Of a stretch of DNA of 38,300 bases, positions 1 to 9,811 are shown in pieces. Below the pieces are notes generated by a model. It worked only from the letters and a program-made list of their open reading frames with translations. It was not told the origin of the DNA and ran no database searches. This stretch comes from Bacteroidales bacterium. Its GTDB lineage: Bacteria; Bacteroidota; Bacteroidia; Bacteroidales; VadinHA17. Location: the NCBI GenBank assembly GCA_012522155.1, contig JAAYKX010000269.1:1-38300 (forward strand). The letters are read 5' to 3'. The position numbers and the translations under genes are program-made. Each line of letters begins with the position of its first letter. Position 1 is the stretch's first letter.

Positions 1-439
1 AATAACCAGCCTGAGGCAGCAGGTAATCGGAATAGGCAATTACAAATTTATTGCTTGTTTCCCTGAATTTCAGGAGTGCATTCCGGATCTCTTCCGTTGT
101 GGCCCACCCTGAAGCCAGTAGCCCGTTCTCGATGAGGATGCCTTTTATTTTTTTGTCATCAGCAGCCTTTTCAATGTTCCTGAGAATATCATTAAGACCC
201 GGAGTCTGGGTAATTGTCATGTTAAGGATATCCAGGCCCGCAAAGGGGTTGGGATCTGTTCTGTCGGGAACGGGAATGCCGGCCTTGAGTACCAGTACCG
301 AATTATTGGCCAGTGATACACTTTTGCTTCCTGAGGCAATTATGATACTCAGACTGGCCGTCATGACCAGGAAAAACAATAACGATGCAATTATAATACC
401 TGTTATTGTTGCAAGTACGTAAACAAGAAAATTTTTCAT
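1..439 (-). CDS. sppA: Signal peptide peptidase SppA (67K type), N-terminal part; truncated at window edge
   Basis: Manual reverse-strand translation from ATG at 439: MKNFLVYVLATITGIIIASLLFFLVMTASLSIIIASGSKSVSLANNSVLVLKAGIPVPDRTDPNPFAGLDILN...GLNDILRNIEKAADDKKIKGILIENGLLASGWATTEEIRNALLKFRETSNKFVIAYSDYLLPQAGY, a typical SppA N-terminus. Confidence 0.85.
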   Translation of the reverse strand, partial: MKNFLVYVLATITGIIIASLLFFLVMTASLSIIIASGSKSVSLANNSVLVLKAGIPVPDRTDPNPFAGLDILNMTITQTPGLNDILRNIEKAADDKKIKGILIENGLLASGWATTEEIRNALLKFRETSNKFVIAYSDYLLPQAGY

Positions 440-527
440 TGCTGGAAGAGTTTAAAATAAAGAGAACCAAATATATGAAAAACCTGAAAATTATATAAAG
501 TTATCACAGGATTTAATAAATTTGAAC

Positions 528-1040
528 ATGATACGGGGAGGAACAGAAATAGTTTTTCTCGGTCTGGGAACAAATCTGGGAGACAGGGAGGAAAATCTCC
601 GTAAAGCGCTTTTGCTTACCGGAGAACATATGGGAAGGATTATTGAGGAATCATCCGTTTATGAAACGGAGCCCCGGGGTTTCACCAGCCGGATAAGTTT
701 CCTGAACATGGCAGTAAAGCTTGAAACAGGACTTGATCCTTCCGGTTTGCTGGGAAAGGCGCTCATGCTTGAGACGATGATGGGAAGACTGCGGAAAGGC
801 AAAGGATACAACTCCAGGATTATAGATATCGATATATTGCTTTTTGGCAACAGGGTGATAGAAACCACAGACCTGATTATTCCCCATCCGCGCCTGCACG
901 AAAGGAGGTTTGTCCTGCTTCCTCTCTCCGGGATTGCCGCAGACATAATTCATCCCGTACTGGGGAAAAGTATTGCCGAACTGCTGAAGGAATGCAGGGA
1001 CGACGGTAAAATAACAGAATACGGCAAAAACTATTTGTAA
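528..1040 (+). CDS. folK: 2-amino-4-hydroxy-6-hydroxymethyldihydropteridine pyrophosphokinase
   Basis: FLGLGTNLGDREENLRKAL, SSVYETEPRGF, FLNMAV, RIIDIDILLFG, IPHPRLHERRFVLLPL are HPPK signatures; ATG at 528 preferred over TTG at 522. Confidence 0.95.
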   Translation: MIRGGTEIVFLGLGTNLGDREENLRKALLLTGEHMGRIIEESSVYETEPRGFTSRISFLNMAVKLETGLDPSGLLGKALMLETMMGRLRKGKGYNSRIIDIDILLFGNRVIETTDLIIPHPRLHERRFVLLPLSGIAADIIHPVLGKSIAELLKECRDDGKITEYGKNYL

Positions 1041-1096
1041 CAGTCCGGCTTTATCCGGTACCGCCGGTGATTCCGGGCTGTAATTCCTTTTTGAAA

Positions 1097-1780
1097 TTAC
1101 AGCAATCCGTTATCAGCGAAACTGTAGTATTCCTTTTCCGAAATTATCAGATGATCCAGGAGCTGGACATCCATATATTTTCCGGCTTCCCTGATTTTTC
1201 GGGTGATTTTTGTATCTGCTTCACTGGGATTCAGGTTCCCTGACGGGTGGTTATGGCACAGTATTATTCCCGAAGCCAGGCATTCAACAGCTTTTTTCAG
1301 TATCAGTCTTACATCAATGACTGTTCCGCTGATGCCTCCCTGGCTGAGTTTCATTCTGCTGATTACCTTGTTTGACCTGTTAAGGTACAGTATCCAGAAT
1401 TCCTCATGGACAAGATCAGACAGTATCGGCTGGAAGATATCCGCCGCATCCTTTGAACATTTTATCCGGACAGAGACTTCTGCCTCCGCCAGCTTCCTCC
1501 TTCTTCCCAGTTCAAGTGCCGCAGCAATGGTTACAGCTCTTGCCGGACCGATGCCATGAAGCTTTGTGAGATCTGAAATTGTGAATTTCCCCAGATTGTT
1601 CAGATTGTTTTTTGCCATGCTGAGAAGTTCTCTGCCAAGATCTACAGCAGACTTGTTCCTGGTGCCCGAGCTTATCAGGATACCCAATAATTCGGCATTG
1701 CTTAAACTGGAAGTTCCTTTGTAAATAAGTTTTTCCCTGGGTCTGTCCTCGGCAGCCCAGTCAGTAATTTTTAGCGACAT
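1097..1780 (-). CDS. radC: RadC family JAB/MPN-domain protein
   Basis: ITDWAAEDRPREKL N-terminus, HhH-like LHGIGPARAVTIAAALELGRR, HNHPSGNLNPSEADTKITRKIREAGKYMDVQLLDHLIIS (JAMM motif). Confidence 0.95.
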   Translation of the reverse strand: MSLKITDWAAEDRPREKLIYKGTSSLSNAELLGILISSGTRNKSAVDLGRELLSMAKNNLNNLGKFTISDLTKLHGIGPARAVTIAAALELGRRRKLAEAEVSVRIKCSKDAADIFQPILSDLVHEEFWILYLNRSNKVISRMKLSQGGISGTVIDVRLILKKAVECLASGIILCHNHPSGNLNPSEADTKITRKIREAGKYMDVQLLDHLIISEKEYYSFADNGLL

Positions 1781-1830
1781 ACAGCGATAATTTTTATTCC
1801 TTATGCAATATAGGAAATTGCAGCGGAAAT

Positions 1831-1856
1831 AAAAAAGGCCGTCAATATTGACGGCC
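1831..1856 (-). terminator. Rho-independent terminator downstream of rpsT
   Basis: Perfect palindrome GGCCGTCAATATTGACGGCC (1837-1856) followed on the minus strand by TTTTTT. Confidence 0.75.
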
Positions 1857-1877
1857 CGGAAATGTATTTGTCTGATT

Positions 1878-2132
1878 TTATTTCAGGCTGTTTACATGTT
1901 TTGCTACAGAAGATTTGAGGTTTGCTGCCTTTCTGTGGTGAATGACATTATTTTTTGCCAGTCTGTCGAGCATGGAATTCATTTTTGGCAGTAATTCCGC
2001 AGCTTCGTTTTTATCAGTGGAAGTCCTTATGGTTTTCAGTGCATTACGCATTGTCTTCGCATAATGCCTGTTTCGGGCATTCCTGGTTATTGTCTGCCTT
2101 ATCCTTTTTTTCGCTGATTTGTGATATGCCAT
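1878..2132 (-). CDS. rpsT: 30S ribosomal protein S20
   Basis: 84 aa, MAYHKSAKKRIRQTITRNARNRHYAKTMRNALKTIR...NVIHHRKAANLKSSVAKHVNSL. Confidence 0.96.
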   Translation of the reverse strand: MAYHKSAKKRIRQTITRNARNRHYAKTMRNALKTIRTSTDKNEAAELLPKMNSMLDRLAKNNVIHHRKAANLKSSVAKHVNSLK

Positions 2133-2206
2133 TTTCTTCTGCAGTTCTGTTTTAGCGGGGCAAAGATAATTATATTTTTATAAAATGCAAACGGCAAGAA
2201 AAAATT

Positions 2207-3130
2207 TTAGTTTGTAAGCAGCTGCATGATCTCTTCAAGTTTGGGAGAAAGAACAATTTCGGTACGTCTGTTCCCGGCCCTGCCCTCAGCTGTGGTATTG
2301 TCTGCTTTCGGAAAAAATTCACCCCTGCCCGAAGCCGTAAGGCGCGTGGGGGCTATATTATAGTCTGCCGATAATATTCTGACAATGGATGTGGCCCTTG
2401 CAACACTCAGGTCCCAGTTATCCTTGTACACTGCTGTTTTGATGGGTACATTATCCGTATGGCCTTCAACCAGTATATCGATATCCGTATTCTTGTCCAG
2501 AACATCACCCAGAACTTTCAGGGCCTCACGTCCCTTTGATTCAACCGTGGCACTGCCGGAACTGAATAACAGCTTGTCTGACATGGAAACATAGACCTTG
2601 CCGTTCTTTATTTCCAGCGACAGTTCATCGGGATTAAACCCGAGCAGGGCATTGTGTAAAATGTTGTTAAGACGTTTTGTGATTGAATCCTGCCTGGCAA
2701 TTATTTTCTGCATATCCCTCAGTGTCTCTTCCCTTTCGGAAAGCAGTTTTTCCTTCCTGTCGAGTTCACCGGATTTTGCCATCAGGGCCTGGTTAAGCTG
2801 TTCTGTCTGAGACAGACTGTTGTCGATAAGAGTATTGTATTTTCCCTCCAGTTCCCTGTTGGCTTCCAGCTGACTGGTATACTGGTTACTGACCTCGCTA
2901 TGCATTCTGGTCATTTCAGCCAGTTCGCTCTTGAGTCCGGCATTTTCTGCTTCTCTCAGTTCCAGTTCAGAACATACTATATCCCTTTCCCGTACCACAT
3001 TCCTCAGATTTTTACTCCAGGTAATGGGTGTTTTTGCCGGTCTCGGTTCCCCGCATCTGTAAACAGGTGCACAGGAAGCAGCCAGCATTACAATCAGTAC
3101 AGGCAGTGCAGCATAACGGATATTTCTCAT
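2207..3130 (-). CDS. OmpA family lipoprotein with central coiled coil
   Basis: Lipobox MLAASC; heptad-like E/L/K-rich middle; C-terminal OmpA domain LLFSSGSATVESKGREAL...DILVEGHTDNVPI...NWDLSVARATSIVRIL...GRGEFFPKADNTTAEGRAGNRRTEIVLSP. Confidence 0.92.
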   Translation of the reverse strand: MRNIRYAALPVLIVMLAASCAPVYRCGEPRPAKTPITWSKNLRNVVRERDIVCSELELREAENAGLKSELAEMTRMHSEVSNQYTSQLEANRELEGKYNTLIDNSLSQTEQLNQALMAKSGELDRKEKLLSEREETLRDMQKIIARQDSITKRLNNILHNALLGFNPDELSLEIKNGKVYVSMSDKLLFSSGSATVESKGREALKVLGDVLDKNTDIDILVEGHTDNVPIKTAVYKDNWDLSVARATSIVRILSADYNIAPTRLTASGRGEFFPKADNTTAEGRAGNRRTEIVLSPKLEEIMQLLTN

Positions 3131-3259
3131 CTCATGTGGTTTTTAATGAATTAACTATTGTAATATCATCTTCAGACAATCTGTTCTCAAAGATATATTT
3201 TCTTTTGATTCAACGCATTTTTAAGCGATATCATTGTGCTGCTTTCCTGTAAAGTCCTG

Positions 3260-3393
3260 CTTTCCCGGGAAAGTGTTTCCTTTCCCGTTCCCGCGACGGG
3301 AACATGGCTGGCGGTCAGTAAGGGCTGAGAGATGCCCGGTGGGCAGGGAAACGGTATGCATCGGGTAAACAGGTGAAAGCCGGCAACAGCCGG
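3260..3393. other. Cluster of short GC-rich hairpins/palindromes between tRNA-Glu and the OmpA lipoprotein gene
   Basis: CTTTCCCGGGAAAG (3260-3273), GTTCCCG-CGA-CGGGAAC (3287-3303), TGCCC-GGT-GGGCA (3333-3345), CCGGC-AACA-GCCGG (3380-3393). Confidence 0.55.
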
Positions 3394-3403
3394 TGCTTAA
3401 ATT

Positions 3404-3437
3404 GAAAAAACCCTGCTTATCAATTGATTGCAGGGTT
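3404..3437 (-). terminator. Rho-independent terminator downstream of tRNA-Glu
   Basis: Arms AACCCTGC (3409-3416) and GCAGGGTT (3430-3437), followed on minus strand by TTTTTC, immediately 3' of the tRNA. Confidence 0.7.
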
Positions 3438-3443
3438 GATCCG

Positions 3444-3515
3444 TAGTCCATAGGGGAATCGAACCCCTGTTACCAGGATGAAAACCTGACGTCCTAACCA
3501 CTAGACGAATGGACC
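3444..3515 (-). tRNA. tRNA-Glu (anticodon UUC)
   Basis: Minus strand GGTCCATTCGTCTAGTGGTTAGGACGTCAGGTTTTCATCCTGGTAACAGGGGTTCGATTCCCCTATGGACTA; 7-bp acceptor, anticodon loop TTTTCAT, T-loop GGTTCGATTCC. Confidence 0.95.
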
Positions 3516-3597
3516 ATTTGAATGTTCAAAAACGCGGTTGCAAAGAAAACACGTTTTTTGATTAATTCAAAATATTTGTTGCTAAAAAGGATAAAAA

Positions 3598-4077
3598 TCA
3601 GAAAACATACCTTGCCGATATTCCTCCGTTTATTCCTCCCCAGCCGCTATATCCGAAAATATTGAATGTCGGGAAAAGGTCGAGTGACAGATTCAGCGGG
3701 ATATCATCAAAGGTATATTCAAGACCTATTATGGCATCAAGACCCAGAACTGCATTTCCCCTGTATGAGTCACTGAAATATGGATTGTTCCTGCCTTTGT
3801 CCCAGAAGCCTACATGTGCCCCTGCACCCCAGAACCAGTTGAGCCCGGGATATTTACCCGTCCAGTGTACATTCTCATACAGTCCCGTAACGACAAAACC
3901 TCCCCAGAAGGTACTGGCCAGGATTCCTTCAATAGCATTGGTTTTGGAAAGAAAATGCTTGGCAGTCAGACCATAGGGCAGTCCTGCCCGGAGCCCGACA
4001 GCTGTTTTATAATCCTGTCCGTGAACCTGTAAACCGATAAGCGCTGTGAAAGCCAGCAGCAGAAATGTTTTTTTCAT
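3598..4077 (-). CDS. Small outer-membrane beta-barrel protein
   Basis: Signal peptide MKKTFLLLAFTALIGLQVHGQ; alternating hydrophobic/aromatic strands, Gly-rich, terminal aromatic (ISARYVF). Confidence 0.65.
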   Translation of the reverse strand: MKKTFLLLAFTALIGLQVHGQDYKTAVGLRAGLPYGLTAKHFLSKTNAIEGILASTFWGGFVVTGLYENVHWTGKYPGLNWFWGAGAHVGFWDKGRNNPYFSDSYRGNAVLGLDAIIGLEYTFDDIPLNLSLDLFPTFNIFGYSGWGGINGGISARYVF

Positions 4078-4334
4078 GATTAATTATTTAATTTTTTAAT
4101 AATTCTCCCGTCATCCCGCAAAATCAGTGCCGTTATATTGTCCGGCAATTTTGTCAGATAATTGTCCGGGGCCGGATATTTCACTGCATAAACGGAAAGC
4201 ACTTCGCTGAATTGTCTTTCGGGTGATGTTTTAAAATCCGGGCTGACACAGGACAGGAAAGGACCGGGCAGTTATAAACTGTGCCGGACACTTTTTTCAT
4301 AAAAGCAAACTTCATAACAGTAATATTAAAGACT

Positions 4335-4342
4335 TATATTTG
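4335..4342 (+). promoter_or_regulatory. Candidate Bacteroidota -7 promoter element (TAnnTTTG)
   Basis: Exact TATATTTG 29 nt upstream of the ATG at 4371; no clear -33 element. Confidence 0.35.
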
Positions 4343-4370
4343 TATCAGGTAATTTCAGCTGGAACCATAT

Positions 4371-5579
4371 ATGAAGAAACCTTCAGGTCTTTCCGGTTAC
4401 AAGGGCGGACACTACGTCGAACTGCTCCGGGGTGGTGAACCTTTTTTTGCAGCTGTTGAAAAAATCATTGACGAAGCAAAACATTTTATTCATTTCCAGA
4501 CATATATTCTTGATGAGGACGAGACCGGAACCAGGATGGTGAATGCCCTGATTAGAGCTGCGGAAAGGGGCGTCCGTACCTATCTTCTTCTTGATGCATA
4601 CGGAACAAAATATCTTTCAGGGGAGTTTATTCACAGTATTGAAAACTCCGGAATCCTTTTCCGTTTCTTTTCTCCTACTTTTACAGGAAAGGGATTTCAG
4701 CTCAATCTCCGCCTTCATTCAAAAGTGGTGATGGCAGATGGTGAAGTTGGTATTGTAGGAGGTATGAATTTTGCCAACCGCTACCATGGTTCGCCCCGGA
4801 AAATGGAGTGGCTTGACTTTGCAGTGCTGTTTAAGGGACCCGAATGTGTTCATACTCTTTCTATTCTGAAAAGACACTGGAACAAAACCTTTTTATCCAA
4901 AGAGGAAAGATCCAATGAAACTGTTGATACACATCCATTTTACAGGGAGAATATCAGGCTGAAGGTCCTTCAGAACAACTGGTACCGTAACAAGATGGAG
5001 ATACTGAAAAGTTACCGCGAGATATTCAGCCTGGCCCGGTCAAGGATAGTGATTTTCAACAGTTATTTCCTTCCCGGGGGGAATGAGAGGAAGTTGATGA
5101 GAAATGCCGGTCTGAGAGGTGTGGATATTTCTGTTGTATTTTCTGCCGAATCGGATGCACCCGTGTTTAAGAAAGCAACAGAATTCCTTTATGACTTCAT
5201 TCTGCGGAGCAAAATCAGGATCTATGAATACCTGCCGTCAAACCTTCATGCCAAAGTGGCAACGGTTGACGGGCTGTGGAGCACTGTGGGAAGTTATAAC
5301 CTGAATCACCTGAGTGATTATGCGAGTATTGAGATCAATGTGGGAATACTGGATGAAAAATTTACAAAGAATTTTGATGAGATACTGGCAGAAATAATAA
5401 GGAATGACTGCAGGGAGATTACCATTGAAGAACATAACCGGAGACGCACATGGTATTCGCAGTTTGCCGGATGGCTTTCCTACCAGGCTCTCAGGCTGCT
5501 TATGAGGATAACATACCAGATGACAACAAAAAAGAGCAAACCACGGCGATCATATGCTGACAGTGAGATAACAGACTGA
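4371..5579 (+). CDS. Phospholipase D-like / cardiolipin synthase-type protein
   Basis: Two HKD motifs: LHSKVVMADGEVGIVGGMNFANRY and LHAKVATVDGLWSTVGSYNLNHLSDYASIEINVGI; N-terminal FIHFQTYILDEDETG. Confidence 0.9.
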   Translation: MKKPSGLSGYKGGHYVELLRGGEPFFAAVEKIIDEAKHFIHFQTYILDEDETGTRMVNALIRAAERGVRTYLLLDAYGTKYLSGEFIHSIENSGILFRFFSPTFTGKGFQLNLRLHSKVVMADGEVGIVGGMNFANRYHGSPRKMEWLDFAVLFKGPECVHTLSILKRHWNKTFLSKEERSNETVDTHPFYRENIRLKVLQNNWYRNKMEILKSYREIFSLARSRIVIFNSYFLPGGNERKLMRNAGLRGVDISVVFSAESDAPVFKKATEFLYDFILRSKIRIYEYLPSNLHAKVATVDGLWSTVGSYNLNHLSDYASIEINVGILDEKFTKNFDEILAEIIRNDCREITIEEHNRRRTWYSQFAGWLSYQALRLLMRITYQMTTKKSKPRRSYADSEITD

Positions 5580-5665
5580 AGCGTATCATGATGTGGGGCA
5601 ACAGCCGTTCCGGTCCGTCTGATGGTCTTTTTTTCCGGTTCCTGAAAGGGATAATTTCTGAAACA

Positions 5666-6505
5666 ATGAAGGTAGATCTGTTCAATATTGTGAATTTCAA
5701 GGCCGACGGCGGTGCCATGTTCGGTGTGGTTCCTAAAGTCCTGTGGTCAAGGGTTTATAAGTCCGATGAAAATAATCTTGTCACTCTCTCTTTAAGGTCA
5801 CTGATTGTCAGTGCCGGTGATCGTGTAATACTTGTTGATACCGGCTGGGGAGACAAGCAGGATGAGAAATTTTTCAGGCATCTGTATCTTCATGACGGGG
5901 AAGGTTTGACGGATGGATTGCTGAATCGTGGCTTTACTCCCGGTGATGTCACCGATGTATTCCTGACTCACCTTCATGCCGACCATTGCGGAGGCTGTGT
6001 CAGGAAAAACGGTAAAGGGACAGGCTATGAACTTGTTTTTCCAAATGCAATCCATCATGTAAGCAGGATACAGTGGGAATGGGCGCTGAAAAACAACCCC
6101 AGGGAGGAGGATGCCTTCCTGAAGGAGAATTATATTCCGGTACACGACAGCGGACGTCTCAGACTGGTTGATGAGGAGGGAGAACTGTTTGAAAATTTTT
6201 CAGTCAGGGTATGTAACGGCCATACTCCCGGGATGATGGTAGCTCTTGTTAAATACAGGGGCAGGACACTTGTATTTGCAGGCGACCTGATTCCCACCGC
6301 CGCACATCTTCCCCTGGTCTGGAATATGAGCTATGACATAGAGTCACTTAAAACTATTGATGAGAAGAAGAAGATTCTCGGGGAAGCCCTGGAAAACGAT
6401 TATATCCTGGTGTTTCAGCACGACCTGCATGTTGAATGCTGCGACCTTAAGGTGACTCCCAAAGGAATAGGGGCAAAAAATATATTTAAGCTTTCTGAGA
6501 TATAG
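5666..6505 (+). CDS. MBL-fold metallo-hydrolase
   Basis: HxHxDH motif THLHADHCGG, ILVDTGWG, NGHTPGMM, VFAGDLIPT; ATG at 5666 (MKVDLFNIVNF) is more plausible than 5588. Confidence 0.9.
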   Translation: MKVDLFNIVNFKADGGAMFGVVPKVLWSRVYKSDENNLVTLSLRSLIVSAGDRVILVDTGWGDKQDEKFFRHLYLHDGEGLTDGLLNRGFTPGDVTDVFLTHLHADHCGGCVRKNGKGTGYELVFPNAIHHVSRIQWEWALKNNPREEDAFLKENYIPVHDSGRLRLVDEEGELFENFSVRVCNGHTPGMMVALVKYRGRTLVFAGDLIPTAAHLPLVWNMSYDIESLKTIDEKKKILGEALENDYILVFQHDLHVECCDLKVTPKGIGAKNIFKLSEI

Positions 6506-6538
6506 TTGAACTGTATCAGAGATATAATTGAACTGTAT
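6497..6538. repeat. Two-copy tandem repeat, 22-nt period
   Basis: GAGATATAGTTGAACTGTAT (6497-6516) and GAGATATAATTGAACTGTAT (6519-6538), 19/20 identical. Confidence 0.8.
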
Positions 6539-6572
6539 TCCGGTATAAGTTTTTAAAAATAAAGATACTGAC

Positions 6573-8183
6573 ATGGCAAAATTTATTTATGAAAAACCTT
6601 TTCAGATTGAAAAGGATACTACAGAATACCGGCTTCTGACAAAGGATTATGTAAAAATTACTGAAGCCGGGGGAGTGAAAATACTGCAGCTGGATCCGCG
6701 CGGTCTTGAACTTCTTGCAGTAACGGCAATATCGGATCTTTCATTTTTTCTCAGGACATCCCACACTGAGAAACTCAGGGAGATAATTGACGATCCGGAA
6801 GCCAGTGACAATGATCGTTTTGTTGCTTACACTATGCTCCGCAATTCGGTGATCTCCGCAAAAGGGGAGCTGCCCTGGTGCCAGGATACCGGTACTGCCA
6901 TTGTCATTGCAAAAAAAGGGGAACAGGTCCGGACAGCTGCCGACGATGCCATGCATCTGTCAAAAGGTATATATGATGCCTACCGGGAAAAAAACCTGAG
7001 ATATTCCCAGATAGTGCCGTACACGATGTTTGACGAAAAAAATTCCTGTACCAATATGCCGGCACAGATCGATATTTATTCCGTTGAGGGAAATACATAC
7101 GAGTTCCTGTTTATAACCAAGGGAGGCGGATCGGCCAATAAAACCTTTCTGTACCAGGAAACAAAATCACTGCTCAATGAAGAATCCCTGATCAGATTTG
7201 TAAAGGAAAAAATTAAGGATCTTGGTACTTCAGCCTGTCCGCCTTATCATCTTGCCCTGGTGATAGGCGGAACATCGGCGGAGGCTACGCTCAAAACCGT
7301 GAAGGAGGCTTCGGCAGGCTATCTTGACCATCTTCCGGTAACGGGAAATAAGAGCGGAAGGGCATTCAGGGATCCCGGATGGGAAGAAAGGATTCAGAAA
7401 ATATGCCAGGAATATGGTGTCGGGGCACAGTTCGGCGGTAAATATTTTGTACATGATGTAAGGGTTATACGTCTGCCAAGACATGCGGCTTCCTGTCCCG
7501 TCGGTCTTGGTGTGAGCTGCAGTGCCGACCGCAATATCAAAGCCAGGATAACGGAAGAGGGCATCTTCCTTGAGGAGCTTGAAAAAAATCCTGCCCGTTT
7601 TATGCCTGAAGAGGCTCCCGGCTTGCAGGAACCCGTTGAGATTGATCTTGACAGGCCCATGAAAGAGATACTTGCCCGGCTTTCACAATATCCTGTCAAA
7701 ACAAGGCTTAGCCTGACCGGAACCCTGATCGTTGCAAGGGATCTGGCCCATGACAGGATCAGGCAGATGATTGAGGAAGGCAGTCCTATGCCTGAGTACC
7801 TGAAAAACCATCCGGTATATTATGCCGGTCCGTCAAAAACGCCTCCGGGAATGGTGACGGGAAGTTTTGGTCCCACAACAGCAGGCCGTATGGATTTTTA
7901 TGTTGACCTTTTTCAGAGCCTGGGAGGATCACTTGTCATGCTGGCCAAGGGAAACCGTAACCGTGCCGTCATTGAGTCATGCAGGAAGCACGGAGGGTTT
8001 TTCCTGGGATCAATAGGAGGGCCGGCTGCAATACTGGCTGAAGAAAATATAAAATCGGTAGAGGTGGTGGATTTTGAGGAGCTGGGTATGGAGGCAGTGA
8101 GAAAGATAAGGGTTGAAAATATGGCAGCCTTCATCCTTACTGATGACAAGGGGAATGACTTTTTTGATGAGTTCAACAAATGA
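6573..8183 (+). CDS. fumA: Class I (4Fe-4S) fumarate hydratase
   Basis: 536 aa; [99 protein letters not shown]. Confidence 0.93.
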   Translation: MAKFIYEKPFQIEKDTTEYRLLTKDYVKITEAGGVKILQLDPRGLELLAVTAISDLSFFLRTSHTEKLREIIDDPEASDNDRFVAYTMLRNSVISAKGELPWCQDTGTAIVIAKKGEQVRTAADDAMHLSKGIYDAYREKNLRYSQIVPYTMFDEKNSCTNMPAQIDIYSVEGNTYEFLFITKGGGSANKTFLYQETKSLLNEESLIRFVKEKIKDLGTSACPPYHLALVIGGTSAEATLKTVKEASAGYLDHLPVTGNKSGRAFRDPGWEERIQKICQEYGVGAQFGGKYFVHDVRVIRLPRHAASCPVGLGVSCSADRNIKARITEEGIFLEELEKNPARFMPEEAPGLQEPVEIDLDRPMKEILARLSQYPVKTRLSLTGTLIVARDLAHDRIRQMIEEGSPMPEYLKNHPVYYAGPSKTPPGMVTGSFGPTTAGRMDFYVDLFQSLGGSLVMLAKGNRNRAVIESCRKHGGFFLGSIGGPAAILAEENIKSVEVVDFEELGMEAVRKIRVENMAAFILTDDKGNDFFDEFNK

Positions 8184-8236
8184 AACGGCCATGTTAAGGA
8201 TTTACACAGGGCTATGATTTTGGACTCATGGGAGTT

Positions 8237-9676
8237 TTACTGTTTCAGTTCACCGATCTCAAATATATCATGCCTGTCCATATCCCTCCAGTATTTTATG
8301 GTGTTCTTGCGGACCAGCTCCCAGTAGATATTGCTGTCGAGACCATAAATAAAATTTATTTCCTTAAGCTCCGAGCTTATTTTTGTGCTGATCTCTGATT
8401 TCAGTTTTATGCGGTATTTTCTCCCCAGGTATGTGAAATCAACCATGGGGATCAGAACAGTATCATTCCTTACTGTCAGAAGGCCGTGTCCGGGAGTGGA
8501 GCCGGTACTTACCAGGAATCCGTCATTCATGCAGCTCATGGGCTGTATCGAACCCGCATAGGAGACAGCCCGGAATTCATCAACACCCGTATTGAAATAT
8601 TCTCTTGCACGTATGCCCATTTTCACACCAATAATTTCAAAAATTCCCAGGTGGCGGTGCATCTCACTGGCAAATATACCTGATTTCCATTCCTCAACTC
8701 CGTGTCTTTCAATGATTTCACTTACCACAGGACTGAGATCATCAAAATAAAATTCCGGATCAAGAGGAAGTTCCTTTATCACCTGGTTTTCTTCTATGGT
8801 TTTCATACTTATTATTTTCAGGGTGCCTTCCCTGATCCCTTCTATATCTGCCGGTATGCTTTCCGATATGCTTCCCCTGATTTTGTTCGCAAAAAGTGAT
8901 GGATAGTGTATGAAAACGGATACCATCTCATCGGTTCCGAGAAATGAAAAGCTGTGGGACCAGACGGTTTCATCGCCGAAAAACGAGGAGACTTTTGATG
9001 CATACGGGTTTTTTATGCCGGTCAGATCCTCTATCAGTCCGTCATCCCAGAGATTGCCCTGCCGGGATGACATATTCCTGACCATCTTTACCGGTATTTC
9101 CTGTTTAAGGAGTGCGTCAGCGGCATCCCTGTCGATCCTGTAATTGAAACCGCCCATGTATCCCGATTCATTGATGCTCCAGACAATCTCCTTTACCTGT
9201 GTTCTGAAAGCGGGTATGCTCCTGAAGGCATTAAGAGCAGTCCTCATACTTCCGAGACATACGAAGGAGATTTTTGTACTTTCAGCTTCAAGCAGGAAGG
9301 AGATAAGTTCAAGATTATCAGGAGCATCTTTTGCGGAAATATCATCCTCCCTGCCCCATTCCGTCTGAAGGGCAAAAGCTATCTCCTCCATATTGTAAAC
9401 GCCGCTGATATCAGTTCCCACAGGAACACCTTCATGATACAGTGAATTAAGAAGGCTTTTTACTTTGATATAGGCGTTTTCGTGGGAAAGGGCCCCGCCG
9501 GAGGTGGTTATTCCCAGAACCCTCACATCGGGTGATGCAAGAAGCATGGTTATGGCCCTGATATCATCTATGCCGCCGTCAGTATCAATTATCACATAGT
9601 GATTTGGTTTCCATGGATGACAGTAAAGGACGGCACTGAGTAACAATGCGGGCAATATTAATAAAAATCGTTTCAT
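8237..9676 (-). CDS. Secreted inosine-uridine preferring nucleoside hydrolase family protein with C-terminal extension
   Basis: Signal peptide MKRFLLILPALLLSAVLYCHP; calcium-binding DTDGGIDDIRAITMLLASPDVRVLGITTSGG; likely start 9676 rather than 9706. Confidence 0.82.
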   Translation of the reverse strand: MKRFLLILPALLLSAVLYCHPWKPNHYVIIDTDGGIDDIRAITMLLASPDVRVLGITTSGGALSHENAYIKVKSLLNSLYHEGVPVGTDISGVYNMEEIAFALQTEWGREDDISAKDAPDNLELISFLLEAESTKISFVCLGSMRTALNAFRSIPAFRTQVKEIVWSINESGYMGGFNYRIDRDAADALLKQEIPVKMVRNMSSRQGNLWDDGLIEDLTGIKNPYASKVSSFFGDETVWSHSFSFLGTDEMVSVFIHYPSLFANKIRGSISESIPADIEGIREGTLKIISMKTIEENQVIKELPLDPEFYFDDLSPVVSEIIERHGVEEWKSGIFASEMHRHLGIFEIIGVKMGIRAREYFNTGVDEFRAVSYAGSIQPMSCMNDGFLVSTGSTPGHGLLTVRNDTVLIPMVDFTYLGRKYRIKLKSEISTKISSELKEINFIYGLDSNIYWELVRKNTIKYWRDMDRHDIFEIGELKQ

Positions 9677-9811
9677 ATTATAATCCGGACAGTATTGATT
9701 CAGCAAAAATAAACATTTTAAAATAAGGAAGAGAATTCCATAATGATTGAGGAGTTGTTACAGCGTAGTATAAAAAGAAATATTTTTTATCTTCACCCGG
9801 ATTAAAGCAAG

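Noticed and set aside
517-524. Exact TAnnTTTG (TAAATTTG) just before folK
   Set aside because: Only 3 nt from the folK ATG, so transcription would begin at or after the start codon; likely chance in AT-rich DNA
3316-3350. CTGAGA-like segment (gggctgagagatgcccg) resembling the TPP riboswitch core
   Set aside because: The second conserved half (ACCTGATCTGGataATGCCAGCG) is absent and no thiamin gene follows
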